Below, one piece after another: positions 1 through 9,645 of a stretch of 64,000 nt of DNA. Position numbers and translations under genes: made by a program. The notes beneath the pieces were generated by a model, which was given only the letters and a program-made list of their open reading frames with translations, had not been told where the DNA came from and did no database searches. Source of the DNA: JADCRZ01 sp037718865. GTDB lineage: Bacteria > Bacteroidota > Bacteroidia > Chitinophagales > Chitinophagaceae. Location of the stretch: the NCBI GenBank assembly GCA_037718865.1, contig JBBJMP010000003.1, positions 372,001 through 436,000 on the forward strand. The letters are read 5' to 3'. The first letter of the stretch is position 1. The number at the start of each line of letters is the position of its first letter.

Positions 1-1197
1 TTGCCGTTCATTGAAGCAGTACGCCAGTTACAATGGGAACTTCCTGAAGAAGATTGCCTCGTAGTGCACCTGACCCTTATTCCATATTTGAAAGCAGCGA
101 AAGAATTAAAAACAAAGCCCACCCAACATAGTGTGAAACTGTTGAGCCAGGAAGGTGTACATCCTGATATTCTTGTCTGCAGAACTGAAGAACCACTTTC
201 ACCTGAAATCAGAAAGAAAATAGCTTTGTTCTGTAACGTAAAGCTTGAAGCGGTAATTGAGGCGGCGGATGCTTCTACTATTTACGAGGTTCCATTGGCA
301 ATGATGCGGGAAAAACTGGATATCATCTGTCTTAAAAAATTAAATTTTACTAACTACAATGAACCTGAATTACATAAATGGAAGCAATTTCTGGATAAAC
401 TGAAACATCCTAAAAGCCGGGTGACTATCGGACTTATAGGTAAGTACATAGAATTACAGGATGCGTATAAATCTATCCTGGAAGCTTTTATACACGCCGG
501 TGCCATGAACGAGTGCAAGGTACAGGTAGTAAATGTCCACAGCGAATTTATTACACAAGAAAACGTGGCCGAAAAGCTGGTTAATCTCGATGGTTTACTT
601 GTCGCTCCGGGATTTGGCCATCGGGGTATAGAAGGAAAGATCATTGCAGTTAAGTATGCACGGGAAAACGGATTACCCTTCTTTGGCATCTGCCTGGGTA
701 TGCAGATGGCTGTGATTGAGTTTGCCAGAAATGTTTTAGGTTTGAAAGATGCACATTCAACCGAGATGAATCCGGATACTCCGGATGCCGTTATTGACCT
801 GATGGAAGAACAGAAAAAGGTAACCATCAAAGGCGGTACGATGCGGTTGGGAGCATACCCCTGCAATATTAAGACCGGTACGCTCGCTCATGAAATTTAC
901 GAAAGTTCCCTGATCAGTGAACGCCATCGTCATCGTTGGGAATTTAATAATTTATATCTTGAACAGTTCGAAAACGCCGGACTGATAGCCAGTGGAAAAA
1001 ATCCGGATACAAACCTGGTAGAAATCGTAGAATTGGCAAATCACCCCTTTTTTATCGGCGTACAATATCACCCGGAATTAAAAAGTACCGTTGAAAATCC
1101 TCAGCCGTTATTTGTTCAGTTTATAAAGGCTGCTAAAGAATTTGCCGAACGTAAAGACTCAGTAAAAAACCCTTTGCTGCAAAGTGAAATGATATAA
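1..1197 (+). CDS. pyrG: CTP synthase, C-terminal part (5' end outside window)
   Basis: Glutamine-dependent CTP synthase: makes CTP from UTP, ATP and glutamine in the cytoplasm. Only the last 398 codons are in the window. The reading frame is open from base 1, and the TTG there is an internal codon, not a start. The fragment covers the end of the synthetase domain and the whole class I glutamine amidotransferase domain. The nucleophile Cys lies in GICLGMQM (fragment residue 231) and the catalytic His/Glu in YHPEL (H357, E359). The usual full length is about 540 aa. yidC follows on the same strand, a common Bacteroidota neighbourhood. Identity is certain; only the N-terminus is missing. Confidence 0.97.
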   Translation: MPFIEAVRQLQWELPEEDCLVVHLTLIPYLKAAKELKTKPTQHSVKLLSQEGVHPDILVCRTEEPLSPEIRKKIALFCNVKLEAVIEAADASTIYEVPLAMMREKLDIICLKKLNFTNYNEPELHKWKQFLDKLKHPKSRVTIGLIGKYIELQDAYKSILEAFIHAGAMNECKVQVVNVHSEFITQENVAEKLVNLDGLLVAPGFGHRGIEGKIIAVKYARENGLPFFGICLGMQMAVIEFARNVLGLKDAHSTEMNPDTPDAVIDLMEEQKKVTIKGGTMRLGAYPCNIKTGTLAHEIYESSLISERHRHRWEFNNLYLEQFENAGLIASGKNPDTNLVEIVELANHPFFIGVQYHPELKSTVENPQPLFVQFIKAAKEFAERKDSVKNPLLQSEMI

Positions 1198-1331
1198 GGC
1201 TCACAAATCAGAATGGAAGAGTAAGATCCCTCTTCACCGGTCTAAATAGTCTCGACGAAAATTCCTGCCGACCGCTAATTGGCAACCCGTGACCTTCCAA
1301 ATTGCTTACTACCTACTATCTGTCAAACCCC

Positions 1332-1339
1332 TATCTTTG
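1332..1339 (+). promoter_or_regulatory. Candidate -7 element (TAnnTTTG) for yidC
   Basis: TATCTTTG lies 21 nt before the yidC start and matches the Bacteroidota -7 consensus TAnnTTTG. No convincing TTTG (-33) is found 19-20 nt upstream, so the call rests on the -7 element alone. Confidence 0.45.
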
Positions 1340-1360
1340 CCGTCTTAAAAATTATGATTA

Positions 1361-3175
1361 ATGGGAATGGATCGAAATACCGTGATCGGGTTTGTGTTAC
1401 TGGCTATCCTGTTGTTTTTGTATTTGTATTTTTCCAGTAAGAACAGCCAGGAATTGGTGAAGCAAAAAAAGGTTTACGAAGATTCAATGGCGAAAATCGA
1501 TGCGGTAAAGCGGTCAAATGAAAATATTGTCACCGATACGTTTAAAAATAGCACAATTGTCAAAGATACTGTAGGGTTTGCAAAGGCTTTTATTGGTTCA
1601 GATCAATTTTATACGGTGGAGAACAACTTAATGAAAATCGTTTTCACCAATAAAGGCGGTCAACCCAGGACGGTAGAATTGAAAAATTATAAATCCTACG
1701 ATAGCACACCTGTAAAATTGGGAGGACCGGCTGACCGGATTTCCTATCCAATAAACACCGCTGTCAACCAATCGGCAGAAACTGCTGATTTGTTCTTTAA
1801 TGCACAACCGGTAGAACGAAATGCCGATGGCAGCCAGACCATCTCATTTTTGCTGAGCGGGCCCGGCGGAGAGACGATTACACACCAATATGTTATTAAA
1901 CGGGATAATTACGCTATAGACTGGAACATTGTGGCAAACGGAGCAGACCGCTTATTTAGTAAGGGAAGCCTGAACCTGGCCTGGCATGCCCAACCGGTAA
2001 AACAGGAAAAAGATGTAGAGTATGAAAGGCAGCAGTCTAATATCGGGTTTTACGAAGACAACGAATTTGATTATATATTTTCAAAAACAGAAAAAATATT
2101 TGAAAAGCCAGTTCAGTGGATCGCCATATCCCAACAATTCTTTAATATGATCCTTAGGGCTAAGAACAATTTTAATTCCGGTCAAATTCATTGGACCAAG
2201 GAAACGTCAGATACATCAAATCTTATAGCAACAGTAAAGGCGAATCTTCAAATTAAATTTCCTGCAGGGTCTTCAGCAACATTACCGCTTCAGCTATACT
2301 TTGGTCCGAATGATTATAATATCTTAAAAAATCAGGAACCGGGAATGCAACGTATTGTAAACCTGGGCAGGGATATGTATTCGTTTGTGCGGCCCATTAA
2401 TGTGTATATCATTATGCCGGTTTTTGACTTTTTTAAAAAATTTATTAGCAGCTATGGAGTGGCGATCCTGTTACTGACCCTGTTTATTCGTTTGTTGACC
2501 TCACCGCTGATTTACAAGAGCTACCTCAGCGGCGCGAAAATGAAAGTGTTGAAACCTGAAATGGATTCGTTGAAAAAAAAACATGGTGACGATCAACAGG
2601 CTTATGGAATGGAACAGATGAAATTATTCAGAGAGGCAGGAGTAAACCCCTTAGGAGGCTGCATTCCTGCCTTGCTGCAAATACCTATATTTTTTGCATT
2701 GTACAGCTTTTTTAATTCGAATATTGCCCTAAGGGGTCAACCGTTTTTATGGGCCGATGATCTTTCTGCTTATGACTCTATATTAAATCTTGGATTTAAT
2801 ATTCCTTTTTACGGCAGTCATGTAAGTCTTTTTACCTTGTTGGCAGTCATAACCAGTTTTCTTATCAGTTTGTATGGTATGAGTAGTGCGCCAGACCAAA
2901 ATAACCCGGCCTTAAAATACATGCCGTATATATTCCCCGTTTTGTTGCTGGGATTTTTCAATAAGCTTCCTTCTGCCTTAACATGGTACTATACCGTTTC
3001 AAACGTCATCACCTTAGTACTGCAATGGGTTATCCAGACATATATTATTGATCATGACAAGATTCTGGCTAAAATAGAAATTACCCGGAAGAAGCCAAAA
3101 ACCAAATCTAAATGGCAGGAGCGGATAGAGCAAATGCAGCAGGCACAGCAAAAACTTCCCCAACAAAAGAAATAA
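1361..3175 (+). CDS. yidC: Membrane protein insertase YidC
   Basis: Inner-membrane insertase (YidC/Oxa1/Alb3) that inserts and folds membrane proteins with or without SecYEG. 604 aa, the long Gram-negative type. It has an N-terminal TM helix (about residues 7-25), a large periplasmic beta domain (about 60-340), then the Oxa1-like core with further TM helices. The core begins at YGVAILLLTLFIRLLTSPL with its conserved groove-type Arg. The C-terminal tail is Lys/Gln-rich (KKPKTKSKWQERI...), as expected for ribosome contact. Two starts are possible, ATG 1361 (MGMDRNT) and ATG 1367 (MDRNT); the evidence does not decide between them. It follows pyrG. Confidence 0.96.
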   Translation: MGMDRNTVIGFVLLAILLFLYLYFSSKNSQELVKQKKVYEDSMAKIDAVKRSNENIVTDTFKNSTIVKDTVGFAKAFIGSDQFYTVENNLMKIVFTNKGGQPRTVELKNYKSYDSTPVKLGGPADRISYPINTAVNQSAETADLFFNAQPVERNADGSQTISFLLSGPGGETITHQYVIKRDNYAIDWNIVANGADRLFSKGSLNLAWHAQPVKQEKDVEYERQQSNIGFYEDNEFDYIFSKTEKIFEKPVQWIAISQQFFNMILRAKNNFNSGQIHWTKETSDTSNLIATVKANLQIKFPAGSSATLPLQLYFGPNDYNILKNQEPGMQRIVNLGRDMYSFVRPINVYIIMPVFDFFKKFISSYGVAILLLTLFIRLLTSPLIYKSYLSGAKMKVLKPEMDSLKKKHGDDQQAYGMEQMKLFREAGVNPLGGCIPALLQIPIFFALYSFFNSNIALRGQPFLWADDLSAYDSILNLGFNIPFYGSHVSLFTLLAVITSFLISLYGMSSAPDQNNPALKYMPYIFPVLLLGFFNKLPSALTWYYTVSNVITLVLQWVIQTYIIDHDKILAKIEITRKKPKTKSKWQERIEQMQQAQQKLPQQKK

Positions 3176-3322
3176 ATTAACGCACGTGAATGGCCTGCTT
3201 TGTTAAATAACAAATATTAAGTCCTGCTCAATTAGAACATCAGGCAGGTCTTTATTATTTTAGACAACTTATTAGATGATCAGATGCGTCTGTTATAGAT
3301 TAAACAAAGCTAAAGCGATAAA

Positions 3323-3985
3323 ATGTCTAAACTAATATCTACCGTTATATTAACTTTCATTACCTGTTTTGTTTTAGCCCAGAAAAAAGTGACTGAACTT
3401 ACATTGGTATATGATGCTGTAATCACAACGGGTAGTAAAGAACCAAAACTGGCTGATGCCTTTGACGGATCTACCACCACAGTATATATTAAGGGAACCA
3501 TGAGCCGGTCTGAGATGGTAAGTGCACTGGCTTCCTTTACTACTATTCATGATTCGAGAAATGGATCTGCAGTAATTTTACAGGAGGTAAGTGGTCAGAA
3601 GTTACTCATTCGAATGACCACTGAAAACTGGAAAGACAAAAATAAACGATACGAAGGGATCACTTTTACAAATTCTGAAGAAACTAAAACAATTGCAGGG
3701 TATAAATGTATGCAAACGCTTGCCAAAATGAAGGACGGTTCTACGTTTAGTGTATATTATACTACGGAAATTGTACCGGACAATATGGATTACGATTATC
3801 AATTCAGAAATCTTAACGGCCTTCCCCTTGAATACGAATTAAAACAAAACGACCTTACAATTAAATATACTGTATCAAAAATCAGCTTGAACCCGGTTCC
3901 GGCTTCTAAATTTGATATTCCTAAAAGCGGATACAGGGAACTCACTTATGAAGAAAGCCAGGGATTAGGAAATAGCAATAAATGA
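3323..3985 (+). CDS. Secreted protein, DUF4412/GLPGLI-like
   Basis: 220 aa with an N-terminal signal peptide (LISTVILTFITCFVLAQ), so probably periplasmic or exported. The rest is beta-rich: alternating hydrophobic strands, an IAGYKCMQT segment and a NLNGLPLEYEL segment. These resemble the DUF4412/GLPGLI group of Bacteroidota secreted proteins that bear a GLP-type turn. No catalytic motif is seen and the function is unknown. It stands alone between yidC and a convergent small gene. The family assignment is tentative; the gene itself is well supported by the signal peptide and length. Confidence 0.72.
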   Translation: MSKLISTVILTFITCFVLAQKKVTELTLVYDAVITTGSKEPKLADAFDGSTTTVYIKGTMSRSEMVSALASFTTIHDSRNGSAVILQEVSGQKLLIRMTTENWKDKNKRYEGITFTNSEETKTIAGYKCMQTLAKMKDGSTFSVYYTTEIVPDNMDYDYQFRNLNGLPLEYELKQNDLTIKYTVSKISLNPVPASKFDIPKSGYRELTYEESQGLGNSNK

Positions 3986-3993
3986 TAAGAAGC

Positions 3994-4371
3994 TTATTTA
4001 CAAAGTTTGATCCTTAGATTTAACATCTGCAGATGAGATTTGCTGGTATTTGGCTGTAGCGCGACTTTGTAATGATTTGGAAGAATATAAGTAGTGTTTC
4101 CCTTCTGATAGGTAACTAATGACTTGTAAGAAATGTGATTTGCAAACCGGGATTCCTTAAGAATAATACTCCCCCGGTAATTAAGTCCCGTTCTCAATGT
4201 AAACCCTTTTGATGTTCTAATCGGAGTAAACCCTGGTTTTAGGGAAAGTGATTTTGACTTATTCTTTCCACCTCCAATGCTGGCAAACGTAAGGACAGTA
4301 ATTGCAATAAACAACGTACTGATAGTAACTTTTTTAAGGCAGGTAAACGATATTTTAGAATCCATTAACAT
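3994..4371 (-). CDS. Small exported protein of a Bacteroidota-only type
   Basis: 125 aa (or 123 aa from the Met at residue 3). A lysine-containing N-terminus and a hydrophobic stretch (VTISTLFIAITVLTFASIGGG) indicate export. The mature part holds FTLRTGLNYRGSIIL and LVTYQKGNTTYILPNHYK, a pattern I associate with short uncharacterised Chitinophagaceae proteins with a conserved YQKGNTTYILP core. It ends 8 nt from the convergent gene at 3985. No function can be assigned. Confidence 0.6.
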   Translation of the reverse strand: MLMDSKISFTCLKKVTISTLFIAITVLTFASIGGGKNKSKSLSLKPGFTPIRTSKGFTLRTGLNYRGSIILKESRFANHISYKSLVTYQKGNTTYILPNHYKVALQPNTSKSHLQMLNLRIKLCK

Positions 4372-4509
4372 GTATCACAAATATAAGCAAATATAATGCT
4401 AAAGTTTCTACCGTTTATCCATTTCTTATAATTCTTTTAACATATCGTTTATTTCCTATTATCCTTCACATCATGGAAAGATTACTTAATTTACACTAAC
4501 TACTGATAC

Positions 4510-5931
4510 ATGAAAGAAAATTCTTACCATCAAGACAAGGATAAAATAAGAGAATTATTAAATCAATTCCAGAATCTGAAGTCTGGTAAAAGCCATTCTT
4601 ACCTGGATGAAGATTCGTTTGAACGTATAATCGATTATTTTGATGATGAGGAGGACCTGCCTCAAGCTATTGAAGCAGTAGACATTGCCATTGAGCAGTA
4701 TCCATATTCTTCCTTATTACAATTAAAAAAAGCCGACCTTCTTATTGCGGTAAGGCGTTACGCAGATGCGCTGAATACCCTTGCTCAGGCCGAGCTGCTC
4801 GATAGCCGGGATATCAACCTCTATATTCTGAAAACCGATGCGTATTTAGCCCTGGATCACCAGGAAAAGGCCGTTGACCTCCTGGAAAACGCCTTAAAAT
4901 TGTTTGAAGGCGAAGAAAGGATTGAATTACTATTCGAACTTGCTGATGTATATGATGATTATGAAGAATTTGATAAAATCTTTGATTGCTTAAAACTAAT
5001 TCTTCAACAACAACCAAACAATGAAGAGGCGTTATACAAGGTCTGTTTCTGGACTGACTTTACCCGGCGCAACGAAGAAAGTATCAGCCTGCATCAATCC
5101 ATCATTGATGAATATCCATATAATGAACTGGCCTGGTTCAACCTGGGGGCGGCTTACCAGGGTTTAAAACTGTATGAAAAAGCTTTAGATGCCTACGAAT
5201 ACGCAGTGGTCATTGACGAGAAATTCGATTATGCTTATCGGAATATGGGTGATGCGTATATCAGATTACGCAAATACAAGGATGCCATAGAAGTACTCGA
5301 GAAGGTTTTGGAATTATCGCGTCCGGAGGATGTCATATATGAAGCAATCGGCCACTGTTATGATAAATTGAAAAACTATGCACAGGCGAGGTTTTATTAT
5401 CGTAAGGCCTCTCACTTAAACCCTGATGATAGCAAATTATACTATAAAATAGCCTGCGCGTATATACACGAGCAACAATGGACTCAGGCAATCAAACAAC
5501 TTGAATCGGCCATGCAGATACACCGTATGCAACCGGAGTACAATCTGGCTATGGGCGAATGCAAGATGCAGTTAGGAAATATCAAAGATGCCATTCAACA
5601 TTTTACCAATGTTGTGCGTTCAAGGCCCAGAAACATTTCTGGATGGGAGGCACTGATTCGTTGTTTATATAATGTCAAATATTTCGAAGAGGCTCTGGAA
5701 CAGGTGTTGGCGGCAATTAAACTTACTGAAGGCAAGGCGTTATTTATATATTATTTGAGTGCTATTTACTTTGCTATGGGCAAATCAAAGGAAGGCCTTC
5801 TGCAGTTACATAGAGCTATGGTCAAGTCACCCAGGATGGTGAAAAAATTTGTTGAGTTAAATCCTTCCATTCTTCAAAACCAACAAGTCGTAGACCTCAT
5901 AGCCGGATTTAAAAGAAACCGGAGTATTTGA
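4510..5931 (+). CDS. Tetratricopeptide-repeat protein
   Basis: 473 aa built almost entirely of TPR helices: about 11 repeats from residue 55 onward, each with the A/Y-A-L type spacing (for example LAWFNLGAAYQGLKLYEKAL and YAYRNMGDAYIRLRKYKDAI). The N-terminus is charged and has no signal peptide or TM segment, so the protein is probably cytoplasmic. TPR solenoids are protein-protein scaffolds; the partner is unknown. It is monocistronic, with 138 nt upstream and 212 nt downstream that hold no other gene. Confidence 0.85.
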   Translation: MKENSYHQDKDKIRELLNQFQNLKSGKSHSYLDEDSFERIIDYFDDEEDLPQAIEAVDIAIEQYPYSSLLQLKKADLLIAVRRYADALNTLAQAELLDSRDINLYILKTDAYLALDHQEKAVDLLENALKLFEGEERIELLFELADVYDDYEEFDKIFDCLKLILQQQPNNEEALYKVCFWTDFTRRNEESISLHQSIIDEYPYNELAWFNLGAAYQGLKLYEKALDAYEYAVVIDEKFDYAYRNMGDAYIRLRKYKDAIEVLEKVLELSRPEDVIYEAIGHCYDKLKNYAQARFYYRKASHLNPDDSKLYYKIACAYIHEQQWTQAIKQLESAMQIHRMQPEYNLAMGECKMQLGNIKDAIQHFTNVVRSRPRNISGWEALIRCLYNVKYFEEALEQVLAAIKLTEGKALFIYYLSAIYFAMGKSKEGLLQLHRAMVKSPRMVKKFVELNPSILQNQQVVDLIAGFKRNRSI

Positions 5932-6143
5932 ATTTCCTGATCCGGGATTCTCATTTTCATTGTTAATCTTTGCCGGGTTTCAGCTGTCCGGAGCTGATCA
6001 CAACCGACCTTATTATTTGTATCCAGATGCGGTAACAGACTTGTTCAGCCCTTGTGAACGGATTGTTATTTATGCAACTGTTTGTTATTTTTACGCCGCA
6101 TAAATGAGTAATACGGTAATTTTAAAAACAACATAAACAGAAG

Positions 6144-6917
6144 ATGAATTTTAATCTCACACAGATTCCGGAAAGACACCCGAAGCCTAGAATACATGGT
6201 CTTACGATGGTAATGGATAAAGGGCTTAGTATTGAAGAAGCAAAAAATTTTATGAGCGGAGCTCATCCCCATGTGGACATCGTTAAGCTGGGTTTCGGCA
6301 CCTCTTTTGTTACGCCAAATCTGAAAGAGAAATTGGAAGTTTACCGGTCTTATGATATTCCTATCTATTTTGGAGGCACCCTGTTTGAGGCATTTCTCAT
6401 CCGGGATCAGTTTGATGATTATATTGCTGTTTGTGAGGAATTTGGCATTTCATATATGGAGGTAAGTGATGGATCGATTACCATACCGCATGCAGAAAAA
6501 TGTGGCTATATTGAAAAATTAACCAGGTACGGAACTGTATTAAGTGAAGTAGGAAGTAAAGATGCAGCCCATATCATTCCTCCTTATAAATGGATTGAAT
6601 TGATGCGGGCTGAGCTGTATGCAGGTGCTACCTATGTTATTGCCGAAGCCAGGGAAGCAGGAACCGTTGGTATTTACCGCGGTAGCGGTGAAGTAAGGGA
6701 AGGCTTGGTGCAAGAGATATTAACCCAGATTCCGGAGGAAAAGATCATTTGGGAGGCACCTCAAAAATCCCAGCAATTATACTTCCTCGAGCTCATTGGT
6801 TGTAATGTAAACCTCGGAAATATTGCTCCTTCAGAGATGATAGCGCTGGAAGCTATGCGTATTGGCCTTAGGGGCGATACCTTTCATTTATACCTGAACA
6901 AAGAAGTAACCTTATGA
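6144..6917 (+). CDS. Phosphosulfolactate synthase family (ComA-like) protein
   Basis: 257 aa, full length for the ComA TIM-barrel family, which adds sulfite to phosphoenolpyruvate to give phosphosulfolactate (first step of coenzyme M synthesis in methanogens; a relative acts in Bacillus sulfolactate formation). Recognisable segments are RIHGLTMVMDKGL, VDIVKLGFGTSFV, IPIYFGGTLFEAF, EVSDGSI, VLSEVGSK, VIAEAREAGTVGIYR and NVNLGNIAPSEMIALEAMRIGLRGDT. The substrate in this organism is not shown. The stop overlaps the aroE start (ATGA, 4 nt), so the two are very probably co-translated. Confidence 0.88.
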   Translation: MNFNLTQIPERHPKPRIHGLTMVMDKGLSIEEAKNFMSGAHPHVDIVKLGFGTSFVTPNLKEKLEVYRSYDIPIYFGGTLFEAFLIRDQFDDYIAVCEEFGISYMEVSDGSITIPHAEKCGYIEKLTRYGTVLSEVGSKDAAHIIPPYKWIELMRAELYAGATYVIAEAREAGTVGIYRGSGEVREGLVQEILTQIPEEKIIWEAPQKSQQLYFLELIGCNVNLGNIAPSEMIALEAMRIGLRGDTFHLYLNKEVTL

Positions 6918-7663
6918 GAATATTTGGGTTGATCGGTTATCCACTAAGCCATTCATTCTCCAGAAAGTTTTTTAGCGAAAAATTCACCAGGGAAGGAATA
7001 AATGATTGTGCATATGAAAATTTCGAGATTTCTACAATAAATGAGTTTGAAAAGCTGATACAGGCAACACCTTCATTAGAAGGGCTTAATGTAACGATTC
7101 CCTTCAAGCAGGAGGTAACAGGGTTTTTACACTGGAAAAATGAGGTGGTTGAAACAACGGGTGCATGCAACTGTATCCGGATAGAGAATGGCAAATTATA
7201 CGGGTATAATACCGATACAATCGGCTTTAATCGGTCACTAAAAAAAAAATTATTGCCTCACCATAAAAAAGCCCTTGTACTGGGTACTGGTGGTGCTGCC
7301 AAAGCAGTTAATTACGTATTAAATCATTTGCAGATAGAATATGTGAATGTGAGCCGTAAGCCTATCCCCGGAATCAGTCGTGAGATTCAATACCACGAAA
7401 TAACTGAAGACATCCTGAAATCGCATACGCTGATTGTAAACACAACACCGTTGGGAATGTATCCGAAAACTGACACTGCACCTCCCTTGAATTATGACCT
7501 TCTTGGCCCGGGGCATTACCTGTATGACCTTGTATATAACCCTGAAAAAACTTTGTTTTTATGCAAAGGCGAAAATAAGGGAGCTATCATTGAAAACGGT
7601 CACGACATGCTGATCATACAAGCTGAAGAGAGCTGGAAGATATGGAACGGTTCTGCTCCATAA
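6914..7663 (+). CDS. aroE: Shikimate dehydrogenase
   Basis: 249 aa NADPH-dependent enzyme reducing 3-dehydroshikimate to shikimate in aromatic amino acid synthesis. The N-terminal substrate domain contains GLIGYPLSHSFSRKFF and the catalytic-lysine motif LNVTIPFKQEV; YNTDTIGF follows. The Rossmann part has VLGTGGAAKAV (dinucleotide loop), VNTTPLGMYP and NGHDMLIIQAEESWKIW. Slightly short for the family but complete. The start overlaps the end of the ComA-like gene by 4 nt. Confidence 0.94.
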   Translation: MRIFGLIGYPLSHSFSRKFFSEKFTREGINDCAYENFEISTINEFEKLIQATPSLEGLNVTIPFKQEVTGFLHWKNEVVETTGACNCIRIENGKLYGYNTDTIGFNRSLKKKLLPHHKKALVLGTGGAAKAVNYVLNHLQIEYVNVSRKPIPGISREIQYHEITEDILKSHTLIVNTTPLGMYPKTDTAPPLNYDLLGPGHYLYDLVYNPEKTLFLCKGENKGAIIENGHDMLIIQAEESWKIWNGSAP

Positions 7664-7700
7664 ATAAAATCTGCGAATCTGGCTGTACTGCTTTCAATAA

Positions 7701-8135
7701 CTATCGGTTTTCATTACCCCCAAGAGTATGCTTAATTACTTCAGGAACCACGGCAATCTTTTTCTTTTTATAATCATAGCAGACCATACCTGTTTTTGCC
7801 ATAGCTACCATCACCGTGTTAAGTTCTGCTTCCTTCTCCAGTTTGTAATACAGGTCAAAGGCAACTTTAGAAAAGGTATGGGCAGATACCCAGACCTTAA
7901 CCACGTCTCCATAAAACAACTCCTTCTTAAAATGAATGGTTACGTCTTTCATGATTAAACCGGGCCCTCCAAGGTTTAACTCTGAATATCCATGGTGATG
8001 TAGAAAACGCACCCTGGCTTCATGAATGATAGACAATACCGTGTCATTGGCAACATGCCCACCATAATTGAGATCCGTAATGCGAACCGGAATAGATGTG
8101 TAAAAGGTAAAATTGTCTGGAAGCTGAAACTTCAT
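7701..8135 (-). CDS. Acyl-CoA thioesterase, hotdog fold (4HBT)
   Basis: 144 aa, a typical single hotdog domain. The FYTSIPVRITDLNYGGHVAND segment matches the 4HBT/YbgC pattern (V-R-x-x-D-x-N-x-x-G-H-V), with Asp and His where the catalytic and substrate-contacting residues of YbgC/FadM-type thioesterases sit. Later strands include VTIHFKKELFYGDVVKVWV. It probably hydrolyses a short or medium acyl-CoA or aryl-CoA; the substrate is unknown. It is the last gene of a minus-strand group and lies 29 nt after the anti-sigma gene. Confidence 0.86.
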   Translation of the reverse strand: MKFQLPDNFTFYTSIPVRITDLNYGGHVANDTVLSIIHEARVRFLHHHGYSELNLGGPGLIMKDVTIHFKKELFYGDVVKVWVSAHTFSKVAFDLYYKLEKEAELNTVMVAMAKTGMVCYDYKKKKIAVVPEVIKHTLGGNENR

Positions 8136-8164
8136 AGGTTAAAACGAAGCGTGATATATGACAA

Positions 8165-9049
8165 TTACTGATTTTCTGAATCCTTTAGAAGTTCCTTAAA
8201 TTCAAATATATCAAGAAAATTAGTGGAAGATGGAATGAATGACGTTTGGATGATCTTATTTCGCCAATCCTGGAACCTCGATTTCCACATAAGGCTTTCC
8301 AGGAACGATTTATCAAAGTACCCTTCATATTCTTCGATACCCGCAGACTCATTCAGGTAGAGCAATCCGTTGATGAATTTGGAGGATATCCGGGTTTGTT
8401 CGCCGTTTGGGCCTGTAATATCGATGTATTTGTTACCGGCATTGTTAAACAGTTCAGCAGCCTGGATAATATCTCCTCTTTCGTTACGGATCGGTTTGGC
8501 CGCAATCATAATGGCTAATTCATTCCTGATGGCACGAGCATTTTTGACTATGGAATTGCGTAAAATCCGCCTTTTTTCCCGGTTAGACTTTTTTTTTCCT
8601 TTGGTAAAACCGTAATTTGAAGCTGCAGCAATCTGCAGATGATGTAAAGGATTGGTTGAACTGGAATCCAGGGTTTTATTGATGTCTCCGGATTTATTCT
8701 CCGGGTTGAGCTCTGCTGTATGTGGAGAAAAATGTTGCTTTTTTAAGGAAGAGTTGTGAAAAAAATACCAACCACCTATTACGATCACACCAAGAATAGC
8801 GGCAGCTACAGCCATTTTATATACAGGCTTGTTTAAGATCGAGGAAGGTGCAGGTACCTGATCAGTATAGTTTTTAAGATGGTTAACCAGGTTTTCGAAG
8901 GAACCAGAAGGGGGAGCTACCTCATAATGATACATTTTTCTGGCGAACGGCATATTATTTTGAACTAACTCGCCTGCAATATTTTCCCAGACACCTGGTG
9001 GTGGGGCTACTTCAAAATCTTGTAATTTATTTTTCAATTGATCAGACAT
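8165..9049 (-). CDS. Putative anti-sigma factor, single-pass membrane protein
   Basis: 294 aa. A cytoplasmic N-terminus (residues 1-76), one TM helix (about 77-97, VYKMAVAAAILGVIVIGGWYFF) and a periplasmic part of about 195 residues. Its start overlaps the end of the ECF sigma gene by 8 nt, the classic sigma/anti-sigma arrangement; that context is the main basis for the call. The N-terminus carries a duplicated short motif, FEVAPPPGVWENIAGEL (12-28) and YEVAPPSGSFENLVNHL (42-58). No zinc-binding HxxxCxxC (ZAS) motif is seen, so it is not a canonical RsrA/ChrR type. The periplasmic domain is not recognised. Confidence 0.7.
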   Translation of the reverse strand: MSDQLKNKLQDFEVAPPPGVWENIAGELVQNNMPFARKMYHYEVAPPSGSFENLVNHLKNYTDQVPAPSSILNKPVYKMAVAAAILGVIVIGGWYFFHNSSLKKQHFSPHTAELNPENKSGDINKTLDSSSTNPLHHLQIAAASNYGFTKGKKKSNREKRRILRNSIVKNARAIRNELAIMIAAKPIRNERGDIIQAAELFNNAGNKYIDITGPNGEQTRISSKFINGLLYLNESAGIEEYEGYFDKSFLESLMWKSRFQDWRNKIIQTSFIPSSTNFLDIFEFKELLKDSENQ

Positions 9050-9629
9050 CTCTTCGGGTTAAGGGCTTACGTTTTTCTTCAAGGAATTCTTCCACTCTTT
9101 TCTGTAATATACCTTTGGCTCTGGCTAACTGAGACTTACTCGTTCCATCACTGATGTTTAACAAAGTACCGATTTCTTTATGAGAATATCCTTCAATAAC
9201 ATACATATTAAAAACCGTTCGGTATCCCGGAGACAACTCCTGTACCAGTTCAATAATATCTTTTTCAGCAAGCTTATCCAGTGCATTCCATGAACCGTCT
9301 TCTATCATGGTTTCTTCCCGTTCGCTGGTACTGAATAAGTTAACCTTTCGGCGGTAATGTTCAATAGAAGTATTTACAAATACCCTTCTTATCCATCCTT
9401 CAAATGATCCTTCTGCACGAAAACGGTCCAAATTCTTAAAAATTTTGATAAATCCTTCTTGTAAAAGGTCCTGTGCGTCATCGGTATTGTTGGAGTATCG
9501 AAGACAAACCGCATACATTTTAGGAGCAAACCGGTGATATAACTCTTCCTGCATCCGGGCGTCTCCACCAAGACACCCCCTGATCAAGTCGGTTTCCCCT
9601 ATATTTTGGTTGCTTGCTTTGCTCACCAT
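9042..9629 (-). CDS. RNA polymerase sigma factor, ECF family
   Basis: 195 aa sigma-70 family member with region 2 (residues about 28-95: LYHRFAPKMYAVCLRYSNN, DAQDLLQEGFIKIFKNLDRF, EGWIRRVFVNTSIEHYRR) and region 4 (about 128-182: LSPGYRTVFNMYVIEGYSHKEIGTLL, SDGTSKSQLARAKGILQ). It directs RNA polymerase to promoters of a stress or envelope regulon that is not identified here. It is followed by the overlapping anti-sigma gene and preceded by rdgB on the same strand (16 nt). Confidence 0.93.
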   Translation of the reverse strand: MVSKASNQNIGETDLIRGCLGGDARMQEELYHRFAPKMYAVCLRYSNNTDDAQDLLQEGFIKIFKNLDRFRAEGSFEGWIRRVFVNTSIEHYRRKVNLFSTSEREETMIEDGSWNALDKLAEKDIIELVQELSPGYRTVFNMYVIEGYSHKEIGTLLNISDGTSKSQLARAKGILQKRVEEFLEEKRKPLTRRDV

Positions 9630-9645
9630 TTTGATTTATAATGAA

